NCBI GenBank assembly: GCA_024644045.1
Contig: JAHELT010000004.1
Span: 1-64,000, forward strand
Origin: Chromatiales bacterium
GTDB lineage: Bacteria; Pseudomonadota; Gammaproteobacteria; JAHELT01
Reading direction: 5' to 3'
DNA length: 64,000 nucleotides
Of this stretch, positions 25,533-33,211 are shown piece by piece. Every line of letters starts with the position of its first letter. Within the stretch, counting starts at the first letter, position 1. A program made the translations under genes and the position numbers. The notes under the pieces are model-generated. The model was given only the letters and a program-made list of their open reading frames with translations. It searched no databases and was not told the DNA's origin.

Positions 25533-26405
25533 ATGAAAGAGCCAGATCCGCTCGACTTCGAGGAAGTCGCAGAGTACCTCGAGCAGCCCGAAGCGGTTGC
25601 GCACGCAGGATTTCGGCGCCGCCTGCTGGAGAGCCGGCTCAGCCGCCGCCGCGTTGATCTCGCGTGGCGTGTGCGTAACACCCTGCGCAGCGACCCGCAG
25701 TGCGTGATGCGGGAAGGGCACGGCGAATCGGCTTTGACGCCGGCCCTGCGCAGGGAACTGCAGCTGCTCGCAGCCGGGCAACTGGACAGCGAACGGCGCG
25801 CCAGTTTGCACGAGCGTCTGCAGGCAGATCCGGATCTGCTGCGCGAGGCGCTGCATTTCAGTTTTGCGGAGCGTGGGAAGCCCGAGCCGGCGGCGCGCGA
25901 GCAACGGCGTTTCGAGCTGTGGCTGGAACGGCTGCTCGCCTGGCGGGTGCCCGCGTGGGCAGCAGCAGCGACGGCGGCAGTGCTGATGCTGGCCGTGCTG
26001 GTGCTCGCACCGTACGGCGTCCCGGATGACCGTGGCTTGCAGATTGCAGGCTACCGCGACGATCCGGTGATCCGCTTCGCCGGGGAGGACGCGTTGCCGG
26101 GCCTGGGATTCTTCGCCGATGCACAGACCGAGACGCGACCGTTCGGCAATGTGCAGGTGCGCCTTCAGGATGAAGGTCTGGCGATGAGCTGGCCGCAAGT
26201 CCCTGGCGCGAGCGGCTATACTGTGCGTCTTTTCGTCGTCGAGCAGAGCAGCCAGCGTGAGGTCGCGAAGGTCGACGTGGCGACGAACTCGGCGGTGCTG
26301 GAGTCGGTTGCACTGCAGGCCGCGCGACGTTATGTGTGGGTGATATCCGGGGCGACGGACAGCAAGCGCAAATTCGCCACACGGGGAGGTTTCGTATTGC
26401 GATGA
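25533..26405 (+). CDS. Single-pass membrane protein, anti-sigma-like, with periplasmic FN3-like domain
   Basis: A 290-residue protein with a charged cytoplasmic part (1-138), one membrane helix (about 140-160, AWAAAATAAVLMLAVLVLAP) and a periplasmic part ending in a fibronectin-III-like fold (about 200-290). Within it, LAMSWPQVPGASGYTVRLF and RRYVWVISG show the Trp/Tyr pattern of that fold. No zinc-binding HxxxCxxC motif of the classical ZAS domain is seen. The layout (cytoplasmic domain binding a sigma-like partner, transmembrane helix, periplasmic sensor) and its place after the sigma-like gene suggest an anti-sigma factor. The start ATG follows GGAG by 8 bases. Its stop overlaps the caspase ATG (ATGA). 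Confidence 0.65.
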   Translation: MKEPDPLDFEEVAEYLEQPEAVAHAGFRRRLLESRLSRRRVDLAWRVRNTLRSDPQCVMREGHGESALTPALRRELQLLAAGQLDSERRASLHERLQADPDLLREALHFSFAERGKPEPAAREQRRFELWLERLLAWRVPAWAAAATAAVLMLAVLVLAPYGVPDDRGLQIAGYRDDPVIRFAGEDALPGLGFFADAQTETRPFGNVQVRLQDEGLAMSWPQVPGASGYTVRLFVVEQSSQREVAKVDVATNSAVLESVALQAARRYVWVISGATDSKRKFATRGGFVLR

Positions 26406-27445
26406 GCAGACAGCGCATATGGTGGTGGCCGGTCCTGCTGTGCGCAACGGCGCTGGCGCTCGGCACGAGCGCTCACGCGCAGCAGAAACGGGGCATTGCA
26501 GTCGAGCCGGTGCCACGCAGCGAGGGTAATCCGCTCGGCGGCGGCACCTACCGCGCGCTCGTCATCGGCAATCAGCGCTACGCGGACCCGACCGGTCACT
26601 GGAAATCCCTGGAGACACCGGTTCGCGACGCGCGTGCCCTTTACCGCGTGCTGCGCGAGGAGTACGGATTCGAGGACGTGCGACTGGTCGAAAACGCTTC
26701 GCGGCGCGACATGCTGCTGGCGCTGCACGAGCTTGGCAAACGCGTGCTGGCCGACGACAACGTGCTCATCTACTACGCCGGTCATGGCTTTCTCGATCCC
26801 GACACCGGCCGCGGCTACTGGGTGCCGGTCGATGCGCAGGGTACCGATCACACGACCTTTCTGCGCAATTCGACGATTCGCGACGAGCTTTCCATCGTCG
26901 CCGGGCGGGCGCAGCATACGTTGTTGATCTCGGATTCGTGCTTCAGCGGGACGCTGTTGCGCAGCGCCACCCGCAGCATGCAACGCGATATCGGGTCGCA
27001 GCGTTACTATCGCCAGGTAGCGGCCAAGAAGAGCGTGCAGATACTGTCGGCCGGGGGCGTCGAGTACGTGGACGACAACTACCGCAACAGCGGCCATTCG
27101 CCGTTCACGTACTTCCTGCTCAACAGCCTCGCGCACAACCGGCAGAATCTGCTCGCTACCAGCGAGCTGGTCGCCGATGTGACCAAGGCCGTTGCCAACA
27201 ACGTGGACCAGGTTCCGCAAAGCGGTGTGCTGCAGGGCGCCGGCGATGAGCTGGGGGAGTTCATTTTTTTCAGAGTCGACGTGCACGTCGAGGGTGTTCC
27301 CGCCGATCGCGTGAAGGTGAAGGTGAACGTGATCCAGGCCGAGCCCGAGGCCGCAGAGGCCGCGGAGGCTGCTGCGCCCGCCGCCGATGAGTCGCCAACG
27401 CGCGATGCACCGACGCGTTTGATCGCGCCCTTACCGACCTTATGA
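26402..27445 (+). CDS. Exported caspase-like cysteine protease (peptidase C14)
   Basis: A 347-residue protein with a clear signal peptide (1-26, ending AHAQ), so it acts in the periplasm or beyond. The catalytic dyad is intact: His128 in IYYAGHGF and Cys180 in ISDSCFSGTL, each after a hydrophobic strand as in metacaspases and paracaspases. RALVIGNQRYAD is the family's first strand. The C-terminal 90 residues, after the caspase domain, are acidic and rich in Ala/Glu/Pro (EPEAAEAAEAAAPA), possibly a linker or wall-interacting tail. Both ends are coupled by 4-base ATGA overlaps, to the anti-sigma-like gene before and the outer-membrane protein after. Substrate unknown. Confidence 0.9.
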   Translation: MSRQRIWWWPVLLCATALALGTSAHAQQKRGIAVEPVPRSEGNPLGGGTYRALVIGNQRYADPTGHWKSLETPVRDARALYRVLREEYGFEDVRLVENASRRDMLLALHELGKRVLADDNVLIYYAGHGFLDPDTGRGYWVPVDAQGTDHTTFLRNSTIRDELSIVAGRAQHTLLISDSCFSGTLLRSATRSMQRDIGSQRYYRQVAAKKSVQILSAGGVEYVDDNYRNSGHSPFTYFLLNSLAHNRQNLLATSELVADVTKAVANNVDQVPQSGVLQGAGDELGEFIFFRVDVHVEGVPADRVKVKVNVIQAEPEAAEAAEAAAPAADESPTRDAPTRLIAPLPTL

Positions 27446-28203
27446 AAGGACGTTTCGTGAAACTCGCCGCCATTGTAATTCTCGCTGCCGCCGCAGCCCT
27501 GGCGGGCGACGCGCATGCGCAAGAGCAGGCACAGGACGATGAGCCGCTGTCCATCAGCATCGGGGCGCGCCTGTTCGCTTCGGGCTGGGAGGGCGAAAAC
27601 GAGATCAGCAGCACGACCCGCTTCGATGCCGACGACGGCGGCGCGCTGGGTTTCCGGGTGGTGCTGCAGAAAGGCCGCTTCTACGGGGGCGCGAGCTTCC
27701 AGGGCGGCGAGTACGGCTTCGACAACGGTTCACCCGACCGTGTCGGTGGTGCGCCGCTCCCGGGCGGCGCCGTGACCGATAGCCGTGCGACCATCAAACG
27801 CGGCGAGGTGGATCTGCTGTTCGGGTACTACTTCTGGGACCGCGTGTCGTTGTTCGTTGACATCAAACACGTGAACAACGAATGGACCGATGAGAACTAT
27901 TCACTGAAGTACGGCGGTCTGGGCGCGGGCGTGTCCGGGTTCTGGCCGCTGAACGAGCAATGGACGGCATTCGGCACTTTCGGGATCGTGCCCCTGAACA
28001 TCGAGGCGGGCAACACCGAGATCGGCGATGGCCTCGGCAGCGCCATCGAAGCCGGCCTGGTGTACCGTTTGTTAGAACGCACCACGCTGGTGTTCAGTCT
28101 GCGTAATCAGCACCAGGAGTACGATTTCGACAACGGCGCCAGGCAGTCGCACGATATCGGCGGCCTCGCGATCGGCATCAACCACCGGTTCGAAGCCAAC
28201 TGA
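27442..28203 (+). CDS. Outer-membrane beta-barrel-like protein
   Basis: A 253-residue protein with a signal peptide (about 1-26, AALAGDAHAQ) and then alternating polar/hydrophobic strands rich in Gly and aromatic residues (ISIGARLFASGWEG, VDLLFGYYFWDRVSLFVDI, LGAGVSGFWPLN). This pattern indicates a small outer-membrane barrel of about 8-10 strands. The last residues are HRFEAN, so the usual terminal Phe is offset by three. It is translationally coupled to the caspase gene (ATGA), so the two products probably work together at the envelope. No family name can be given. Confidence 0.72.
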   Translation: MKGRFVKLAAIVILAAAAALAGDAHAQEQAQDDEPLSISIGARLFASGWEGENEISSTTRFDADDGGALGFRVVLQKGRFYGGASFQGGEYGFDNGSPDRVGGAPLPGGAVTDSRATIKRGEVDLLFGYYFWDRVSLFVDIKHVNNEWTDENYSLKYGGLGAGVSGFWPLNEQWTAFGTFGIVPLNIEAGNTEIGDGLGSAIEAGLVYRLLERTTLVFSLRNQHQEYDFDNGARQSHDIGGLAIGINHRFEAN

Positions 28204-28206
28204 CGC

Positions 28207-29022
28207 CTAATCCAGATACCGGTGGAAAAACGCCAGCGTTCTGGCCCACGCCAGCTTCGCGTCGTCCTCGTCGTAACGCCCGCCGCTCGGGTTGGCGAAT
28301 GCGTGGTCGGCTACGTACCAGTGCACCGAGAGATCGTTTTTCTGCGCCTGCGCCATGGCCTGCTCGAACCTGCCGACCATCGCCGGATTGATGCGTTTGT
28401 CCAGGGTGCCGAAGTGGCCGAGCACCGGACCACGCAGCGAGCGCAGCTCTTCCGGGCTCTTGCTCACGTCGCCGTAGTAGATGACGGTTGCATCCACCGG
28501 CGTTGCCAGCGAGGCGTTCAACGACCAGCCGCCGCCGAAACACCAGCCGACCGTGCCGACGTGCCCGTTGCCCTTCGGATGAATGCGTAAGTGATACACC
28601 CAGGCCTCCAGCTCGCTGGTCGCCCTGGCGGGATCCATCGCCTTGCGCAGTGCGTTCGCCTCGTCACGCGTGGTGCCGACCTTGCCGCCGTACAGGTCTG
28701 CGGCGAGCGCCACGAAGCCGGCCTTTGCGAACTCGCCGGCCATGGTCTTGATCTGGTCGTTCAGCCCCCACCATTCGTGAATCAGCAGGACCGCCGGGGC
28801 CGGGGTTTTACGCGGCAGCGCGATTACGCCGGATGCCTTTCCGTACTGCGTTTCGATCGCGATCGCCTCGGTGCGGCGCGCCGCGGCGCGCGCCAGTTTC
28901 GGGTCGGCGAGCACCAGCGCCAGGGGAACCGCCGCGGCGCTGCGTAACAGTGTGCGCCGTTTCAGGTCGGTCAGCGGGTTCGAGCTTTGCTCTGTCGGCG
29001 TGCAGCCGGCCGGGTCGCACAT
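28207..29022 (-). CDS. Dienelactone hydrolase family protein, probably Tat-exported
   Basis: A 271-residue alpha/beta hydrolase. The nucleophile is Cys in GTVGWCFGGGWS; the acid and histidine are in HFGTLDKRIN and VADHAFANP, the Cys-Asp-His triad of the family. The N-terminus carries KRRTLLRSAAAVPLALVLA, with an Arg-Arg pair before a moderately hydrophobic stretch, suggesting a Tat signal and a periplasmic enzyme. Classical dienelactone hydrolases are cytoplasmic and act in chlorocatechol degradation; exported members usually have other, unknown ester substrates. It is convergent with the outer-membrane gene (3 bases apart) and divergent from the DUF4384 lipoprotein. Confidence 0.85.
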   Translation of the reverse strand: MCDPAGCTPTEQSSNPLTDLKRRTLLRSAAAVPLALVLADPKLARAAARRTEAIAIETQYGKASGVIALPRKTPAPAVLLIHEWWGLNDQIKTMAGEFAKAGFVALAADLYGGKVGTTRDEANALRKAMDPARATSELEAWVYHLRIHPKGNGHVGTVGWCFGGGWSLNASLATPVDATVIYYGDVSKSPEELRSLRGPVLGHFGTLDKRINPAMVGRFEQAMAQAQKNDLSVHWYVADHAFANPSGGRYDEDDAKLAWARTLAFFHRYLD

Positions 29023-29100
29023 CGGTCGCGCTCCTTCTACGGGTTTACTCGGTGCGCAGAGTATAGGACAGTAGGGCGTGACGCCGAAACTGGACTGAGC

Positions 29101-29631
29101 GTGTACCGAAACACCGACCGAATTGCGCTGCTCGCCTGCGTTGTGCTCGCGCTGGCAGCCTGCCGCGCGGGCGGTTTGCGCGGTACCGGTTCGCCGCTGG
29201 AACTATCGATAACGACCCACCTTGGCGACGCTCAGGTTTTCCGTGAAGGCGATCCGCTGTCGTTTTTCATCAGCCTCGGCAGCGACGCGCACGTGATGCT
29301 CGTGTACGAGGACGCCACCGGCGGGATGAGCCAGATCGTGCCCAATCCGGGTTTCGAAACGATGTTCGTGCGGGCCGGTGACTTCATCAGCATGCCGCCG
29401 CCGGACGCGTCGTTCACGTTGCGGGTCAGTGCGCCGTTCGGAACCGAACGCGCGTGGTTGTTCGCGAGCGAGCAGCCTTTGCCGGGGCTGCAGAACCGCA
29501 CGGCTGACGATGGCAGCCTGCGCGTGTCCGGTGGCGTGGCATCGGTGCGTCAGCGTCTGCGCGAGCACGCGGTGCGTAACGGTGCCCGCTTCGGTGAGGC
29601 CAGCGTGAGTCTCACCACGCGGCCGAACTGA
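29101..29631 (+). CDS. DUF4384-domain lipoprotein
   Basis: A 176-residue lipoprotein: a GTG start, then RIALLACVVLALAAC (lipobox Cys at about 21). The mature part from about 45 to 140 matches DUF4384 (GDPLSFFISLGSDAHVMLVY, then a glycine-rich turn and SFTLRVSAPFGTERAW). DUF4384 is commonly fused to or encoded near caspase-like and serine/threonine kinase genes, which agrees with the caspase 2 kb away. I therefore place it with that cluster. The frame reaches upstream to 28987, but only the part from 29101 looks like a signal peptide. Confidence 0.82.
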   Translation: MYRNTDRIALLACVVLALAACRAGGLRGTGSPLELSITTHLGDAQVFREGDPLSFFISLGSDAHVMLVYEDATGGMSQIVPNPGFETMFVRAGDFISMPPPDASFTLRVSAPFGTERAWLFASEQPLPGLQNRTADDGSLRVSGGVASVRQRLREHAVRNGARFGEASVSLTTRPN

Positions 29632-29654
29632 AACGTTCGCGTTCCGCGCTTACC

Positions 29655-30410
29655 TTACAGAATCTGACTCAGGAACTCCTGGGTGCGTGGATCGGTCGCG
29701 TTCTTGAAGAACGTGCTCGGCGGTCCGTGCTCGACGATCACGCCGCGGTCGGTGAAATAGATGTGATCGGCGATTTCCCGGGCAAAGCCCATCTCGTGCG
29801 TGACCAGGATGCAGGTCATACCTTCCTGAGCCAGCTCCTTGATCGTGATCAGCACTTCCTTGACCGTTTCCGGGTCGAGTGCGGCGGTGACCTCATCGAA
29901 CAGCATGATGTCCGGGCGCATCGCGAGTGAGCGGGCGATCGCCACACGCTGCTGCTGACCGCCGGAGAGTTCACCGGGATAGCTGTGCTCCTTGCCATCG
30001 AGTCGCACTTTCTTGAGCAACTTCAGCGCCCGTTCCTGAACCTCGTCTTTTGGCTCCTTCAGCACCTTGACCGGCGCCATCATGACATTCTCCAGCGCCG
30101 TCTTGTGCGGGAACAGGTTGTACTGCTGGAACACCATGCCGACTTTCTGGCGCAGCTCGAGCTTGTCCAGATTCTTGTCGTGGACTTCCTGGCCCTCGAC
30201 TTTGATGGAGCCTCCCTGAATGTCGTTCAGCGCGTTGATGCAGCGGATCAGCGTGGATTTTCCGGAGCCCGACGGTCCGATGATGCAGATCACCTCGCCT
30301 TTGCGAACGTCGAGAGAGATGCCTTTGAGCACTTCGAGGTTGCCAAACGACTTGTGCACGTCGCGCATCGAGACGATGGGCTGATCGGGGGTCCACTGGG
30401 TGGTGTTCAT
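29655..30410 (-). CDS. Polar amino-acid ABC transporter, ATP-binding subunit (GlnQ/HisP type)
   Basis: A 251-residue ATPase with Walker A GPSGSGKST, Q-loop (VFQQYNLFPH), signature LSGGQQQR, Walker B IMLFDEVTAALDPE and H-loop THEMGFA. Length and sequence are typical for the amino-acid (PAAT) family. It is the last gene of the minus-strand set binding protein, permease, permease, ATPase (33014 to 29655). Substrate probably a polar or N-methylated amino acid, given the GntR-controlled catabolic genes on the other side. Confidence 0.93.
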   Translation of the reverse strand: MNTTQWTPDQPIVSMRDVHKSFGNLEVLKGISLDVRKGEVICIIGPSGSGKSTLIRCINALNDIQGGSIKVEGQEVHDKNLDKLELRQKVGMVFQQYNLFPHKTALENVMMAPVKVLKEPKDEVQERALKLLKKVRLDGKEHSYPGELSGGQQQRVAIARSLAMRPDIMLFDEVTAALDPETVKEVLITIKELAQEGMTCILVTHEMGFAREIADHIYFTDRGVIVEHGPPSTFFKNATDPRTQEFLSQIL

Positions 30411-30428
30411 GCGGTGTGTTCCCGGGTC

Positions 30429-31325
30429 TCAGAGTTTCACGGTAAAGCGCCTTTCCAGCGCGATGGTCAGCCGGGCGATCGGATAGCAGTAGGCAAAGAA
30501 AATCAACAGTGCGAAGGTGTAAAATGGCACCAGCAACTCGGGGTGATTGTCCTCGGCTTCAATGGCCTGGCGGCTGAGCGTGATCAGCTCTTCGACGCCG
30601 AGCAGCGAGCAAAGCGGGGTGGCCATGGTCAGAATGGCATACCAGTTCATCCATGGCGGAATCATGCGCTTGAAGCACTGCGGCAGAATGATCTGCCAGA
30701 GTGTCTGCGTGCGCGTGTAGGCGAGCGACTCGGCGGCCTCCCATTGTCCGCTGGGTACCGACTGCACGGCCCCGCGAACGACTTCCGAGATGTTGGCCAT
30801 GATCGGTAGCGCCAGCCCGAACACGGCTTTCATCCAGTCGGGTATCACGATACGTATGGCGCCGATCTCGACCTCGAACGGGAAGGCCAGCAGCACGATG
30901 AACAGCAGCACCAGCCACGGTGAGTTGCGAAATGCCTGGGTCAATGACTTGGCGACTATGCGCACCGGTGTGTGCACCGAAATCTGCGCAAGCCCCAGCA
31001 GGACGCCGGCCAGCGTCCCGATCAGCATGGTCATTACCGAGATCACCACGTTGAACAGGAAACCGCTGGTCACCAGAAACGGCAACCATTTGAACAGCGC
31101 GCGGGTGGCTTCGGTGTAGGTGTAACCGGATTGGGCCTGCGCGAGCGCGGGCCACAGCACGCACAGCGCCGCGGCCAGCGGCCAGAACCAGACAGGCAGG
31201 GCAGCCAGCCAGCGGCAGAAGCCGACAGGGTCGTTACCGGCAAGGCGGCGGCTATCGACCGCCAGGAGCACGGGGAGGTCCGTTGCGCTGCTCGCGGTGA
31301 CCCCCGGAATGCGACGACCGGCCAC
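30429..31325 (-). CDS. Polar amino-acid ABC transporter, permease
   Basis: A 298-residue His/Glu/Gln-type permease. The coupling (EAA) loop is visible around QWEAAESLAYTRTQTLWQIILPQ. About five or six hydrophobic helices are present; one lies in a longer than usual N-terminal region (about 45-60, FWPLAAALCVLWPALAQA). It begins 4 bases after the stop of the other permease gene, so the pair is a single transcript, and it is 18 bases from the ATPase gene. Confidence 0.92.
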   Translation of the reverse strand: MAGRRIPGVTASSATDLPVLLAVDSRRLAGNDPVGFCRWLAALPVWFWPLAAALCVLWPALAQAQSGYTYTEATRALFKWLPFLVTSGFLFNVVISVMTMLIGTLAGVLLGLAQISVHTPVRIVAKSLTQAFRNSPWLVLLFIVLLAFPFEVEIGAIRIVIPDWMKAVFGLALPIMANISEVVRGAVQSVPSGQWEAAESLAYTRTQTLWQIILPQCFKRMIPPWMNWYAILTMATPLCSLLGVEELITLSRQAIEAEDNHPELLVPFYTFALLIFFAYCYPIARLTIALERRFTVKL

Positions 31326-31329
31326 CGCG

Positions 31330-32088
31330 CTAGCCCCCGTAGCCCGGAATGCGCATCGCCCGCTCCCAGCGGTGCATGCTGTAGACCAGCACCCCGACCA
31401 GCAGGATGAACAACAGAAACAGGACCAGCATTGTGGGGTAAAGCGCGCTCGGGTAATCGTTCCAGATGCCTACGCACTGGTACAGCAGCTCCGGTACCGC
31501 GATGCCGATGGCCTGCGTCGTGGTCTTCACCAGGTTGACCAGGTTGTTGTTCAAGGCGGGCAGACAAACGCGAAACGCCAGCGGCAGCACTACCTCGGTG
31601 TAGGTCTGCAGCCGGCTGAAGCCAAGCGAAGATGCCGCCTCTTTGGTCGATTCCGGCACCGCCTCGATCCCGGCTCGGAAGATCTCGACGTTGAACGCGC
31701 CGGCGAAGAACGACAGCGACACGATGGCCCACCCGACGTTCGAGATGATCGGCTCCACCGTCCAGCCGTCGGCGGCGGTGATGGTCGGCGTGAACTGGCC
31801 GAGCGCGAAGTAGAAAAACAGCAGCTGCACGAACGGCGGCGTGTTACGGAAGAACTGGATATAGCCCTGCACTACCGAGCGCACCAGCCGGCTGGGTGAA
31901 CCCTGCAGCCAGGCCCCGGCAACGCCGATAACCACGGAGAATATCAGGCAGGCAACCGACAGCCAGACCGTGTAGTAGAAACCGCTGAGCAACCGGTTCC
32001 ACTGCCGCTCGTCGTGAAAGAAAACGAAATTCCAGCGTGGGTAGTCTTCCGCCAGCTGGCGGAAGAATTCAATGAACAGGTCGAGCAT
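31330..32088 (-). CDS. Polar amino-acid ABC transporter, permease
   Basis: A 252-residue permease with the EAA loop ESTKEAASSLGFSRLQTYTEVVLP and the TTTQAIGIAVPELLYQ end region. It pairs with the 30429 permease to form the heterodimeric channel. I took the ATG at 32088 (MLDLFIEFF); an upstream start at 32112 adds eight residues. Between it and the binding-protein gene lies a long GC hairpin. Confidence 0.92.
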   Translation of the reverse strand: MLDLFIEFFRQLAEDYPRWNFVFFHDERQWNRLLSGFYYTVWLSVACLIFSVVIGVAGAWLQGSPSRLVRSVVQGYIQFFRNTPPFVQLLFFYFALGQFTPTITAADGWTVEPIISNVGWAIVSLSFFAGAFNVEIFRAGIEAVPESTKEAASSLGFSRLQTYTEVVLPLAFRVCLPALNNNLVNLVKTTTQAIGIAVPELLYQCVGIWNDYPSALYPTMLVLFLLFILLVGVLVYSMHRWERAMRIPGYGG

Positions 32089-32116
32089 CAACCTACCGGT
32101 GTCTGACAGCAAAGTG

Positions 32117-32144
32117 CCCGGGGCTGCGCCGGCGCGGCCCCGGG
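32117..32144. terminator. Intercistronic GC hairpin between binding protein and permease genes
   Basis: A 12-base-pair stem (one T-G wobble) with loop CCGG lies about 30 bases after the binding-protein stop and about 30 before the first permease start. There is no T-run on the minus strand, so it is not a standard terminator. In many amino-acid ABC operons such a structure stabilises the 5' mRNA or partly attenuates, giving more binding protein than permease. Confidence 0.55.
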
Positions 32145-32174
32145 GCGATCATACGAGGCGTGTCCGCCGGCAGC

Positions 32175-33014
32175 CTACTTGACCAGCCAGTCGGAGAAAC
32201 GCTCCTTCTGCTTGGCCAGGTACTGGGTCGGCTTGATGCCCCACTTTTGCTCGAGCTCGATCAGCTTGCCGCTCTGGTGCAGGTTGTACGTCAGTCCGGA
32301 CATGAAGTTACCGAAGACGCAGTCCTTTTCCGCCAGCGGCACGGCCATGCCCCAGGGGTTGTCGTCCTCGGAGCTCAGCGGCATCTCGAACTGGTCGAAG
32401 TTGCCGGAAGCCAGATCCGAGCCGATCGAGGAATCGTCGTACACCCAGGCCACGCACTTTTTGTCGCGCAGCGCCTGCTTGGCTTCGGCATTGCCGGTGA
32501 AGGCAACGACTTCGACGCCGTAGCGTTCGGTGACGACCTTGTTGTAGAAAGCACCCTGCTTGCCGCAGACTTTCTTGCCGCGCAGCTGTTCCCACTTCTC
32601 GAAGCCGAGCGCTTTCGGCGCCATGATGTTGGTGCCCGAGGTGTAGTAGTTGGGCTGCACGATGCCGACGATCTTGCGGCGGTCCGGGCGGTCAGACATG
32701 GTTGCGATCATCATGTCGATCTTACCCTGCTCCAGAAACTGCATGCGGTTGGAGGACTGAACCGCGACGACTTCCAGGTCCACGCCCATGGCGTCGGCAG
32801 CCATTTTGGCAAAGTCGACCTCCATGCCCACGATGTTGCCGCTGCTGTCGCGGAAGCCCCACGGCTTGTAGTCGGCCTTGACGCCGACTACCACCTTGCC
32901 GCGCTGCATGACTTTCTTCCAGGTGTCGTTGGTGCATTGGGCCGCGTGCGCGGGCATCGAGCTGATGCCGAGCGTCAGCAGGCACGCGGCCGCGCCGTTC
33001 AAGAGCTTGTTCAT
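32175..33014 (-). CDS. Polar amino-acid ABC transporter, periplasmic binding protein (family 3)
   Basis: A 279-residue solute-binding protein with a signal peptide (1-24, LLTLGISSMPAHA) and family 3 features: VVVGVKADYKPWGFRD opening, then MEVDFAKMAADAMGVD, IDMMIATMSDRPDRR and GTNIMAPK. It delivers the solute to the two permeases downstream. The gene is divergent from the GntR regulator; the shared region carries the two palindromes at 33182-33211. The ligand is probably an amino acid or a betaine-like relative. Confidence 0.92.
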   Translation of the reverse strand: MNKLLNGAAACLLTLGISSMPAHAAQCTNDTWKKVMQRGKVVVGVKADYKPWGFRDSSGNIVGMEVDFAKMAADAMGVDLEVVAVQSSNRMQFLEQGKIDMMIATMSDRPDRRKIVGIVQPNYYTSGTNIMAPKALGFEKWEQLRGKKVCGKQGAFYNKVVTERYGVEVVAFTGNAEAKQALRDKKCVAWVYDDSSIGSDLASGNFDQFEMPLSSEDDNPWGMAVPLAEKDCVFGNFMSGLTYNLHQSGKLIELEQKWGIKPTQYLAKQKERFSDWLVK

Positions 33015-33181
33015 GACTGTTTCCTCCCGTTGGGGTTTTATACGGCGGCCCGGGGGCCGCCTTGTTCGACGATATTGCGGTCAGGCGCGACGGTAACCTT
33101 CGGGCACGTGCTGCGCAAGCGTCCGGCGGAAAATCCGTGCCGCACGCCCGCGCGCGGGATTCGGTTACACGGGGTGACACT

Positions 33182-33211
33182 ATTATGCATAATCTGGTGA
33201 TTTATGCATAA
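33182..33211. promoter_or_regulatory. Twin TTATGCATAA palindromes, candidate GntR operators
   Basis: Two copies of TTATGCATAA, the first extended to the perfect 12-base palindrome ATTATGCATAAT, have centres 19 bases apart, close to two helical turns. They sit in the divergent region of the GntR gene and the ABC operon. The second copy overlaps the ATG at 33204, and the minus-strand reading of the first gives CATAAT, a near-consensus -10 for the ABC operon. The placement fits autoregulation plus control of the transporter by the adjacent FCD-type GntR protein. Confidence 0.65.
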
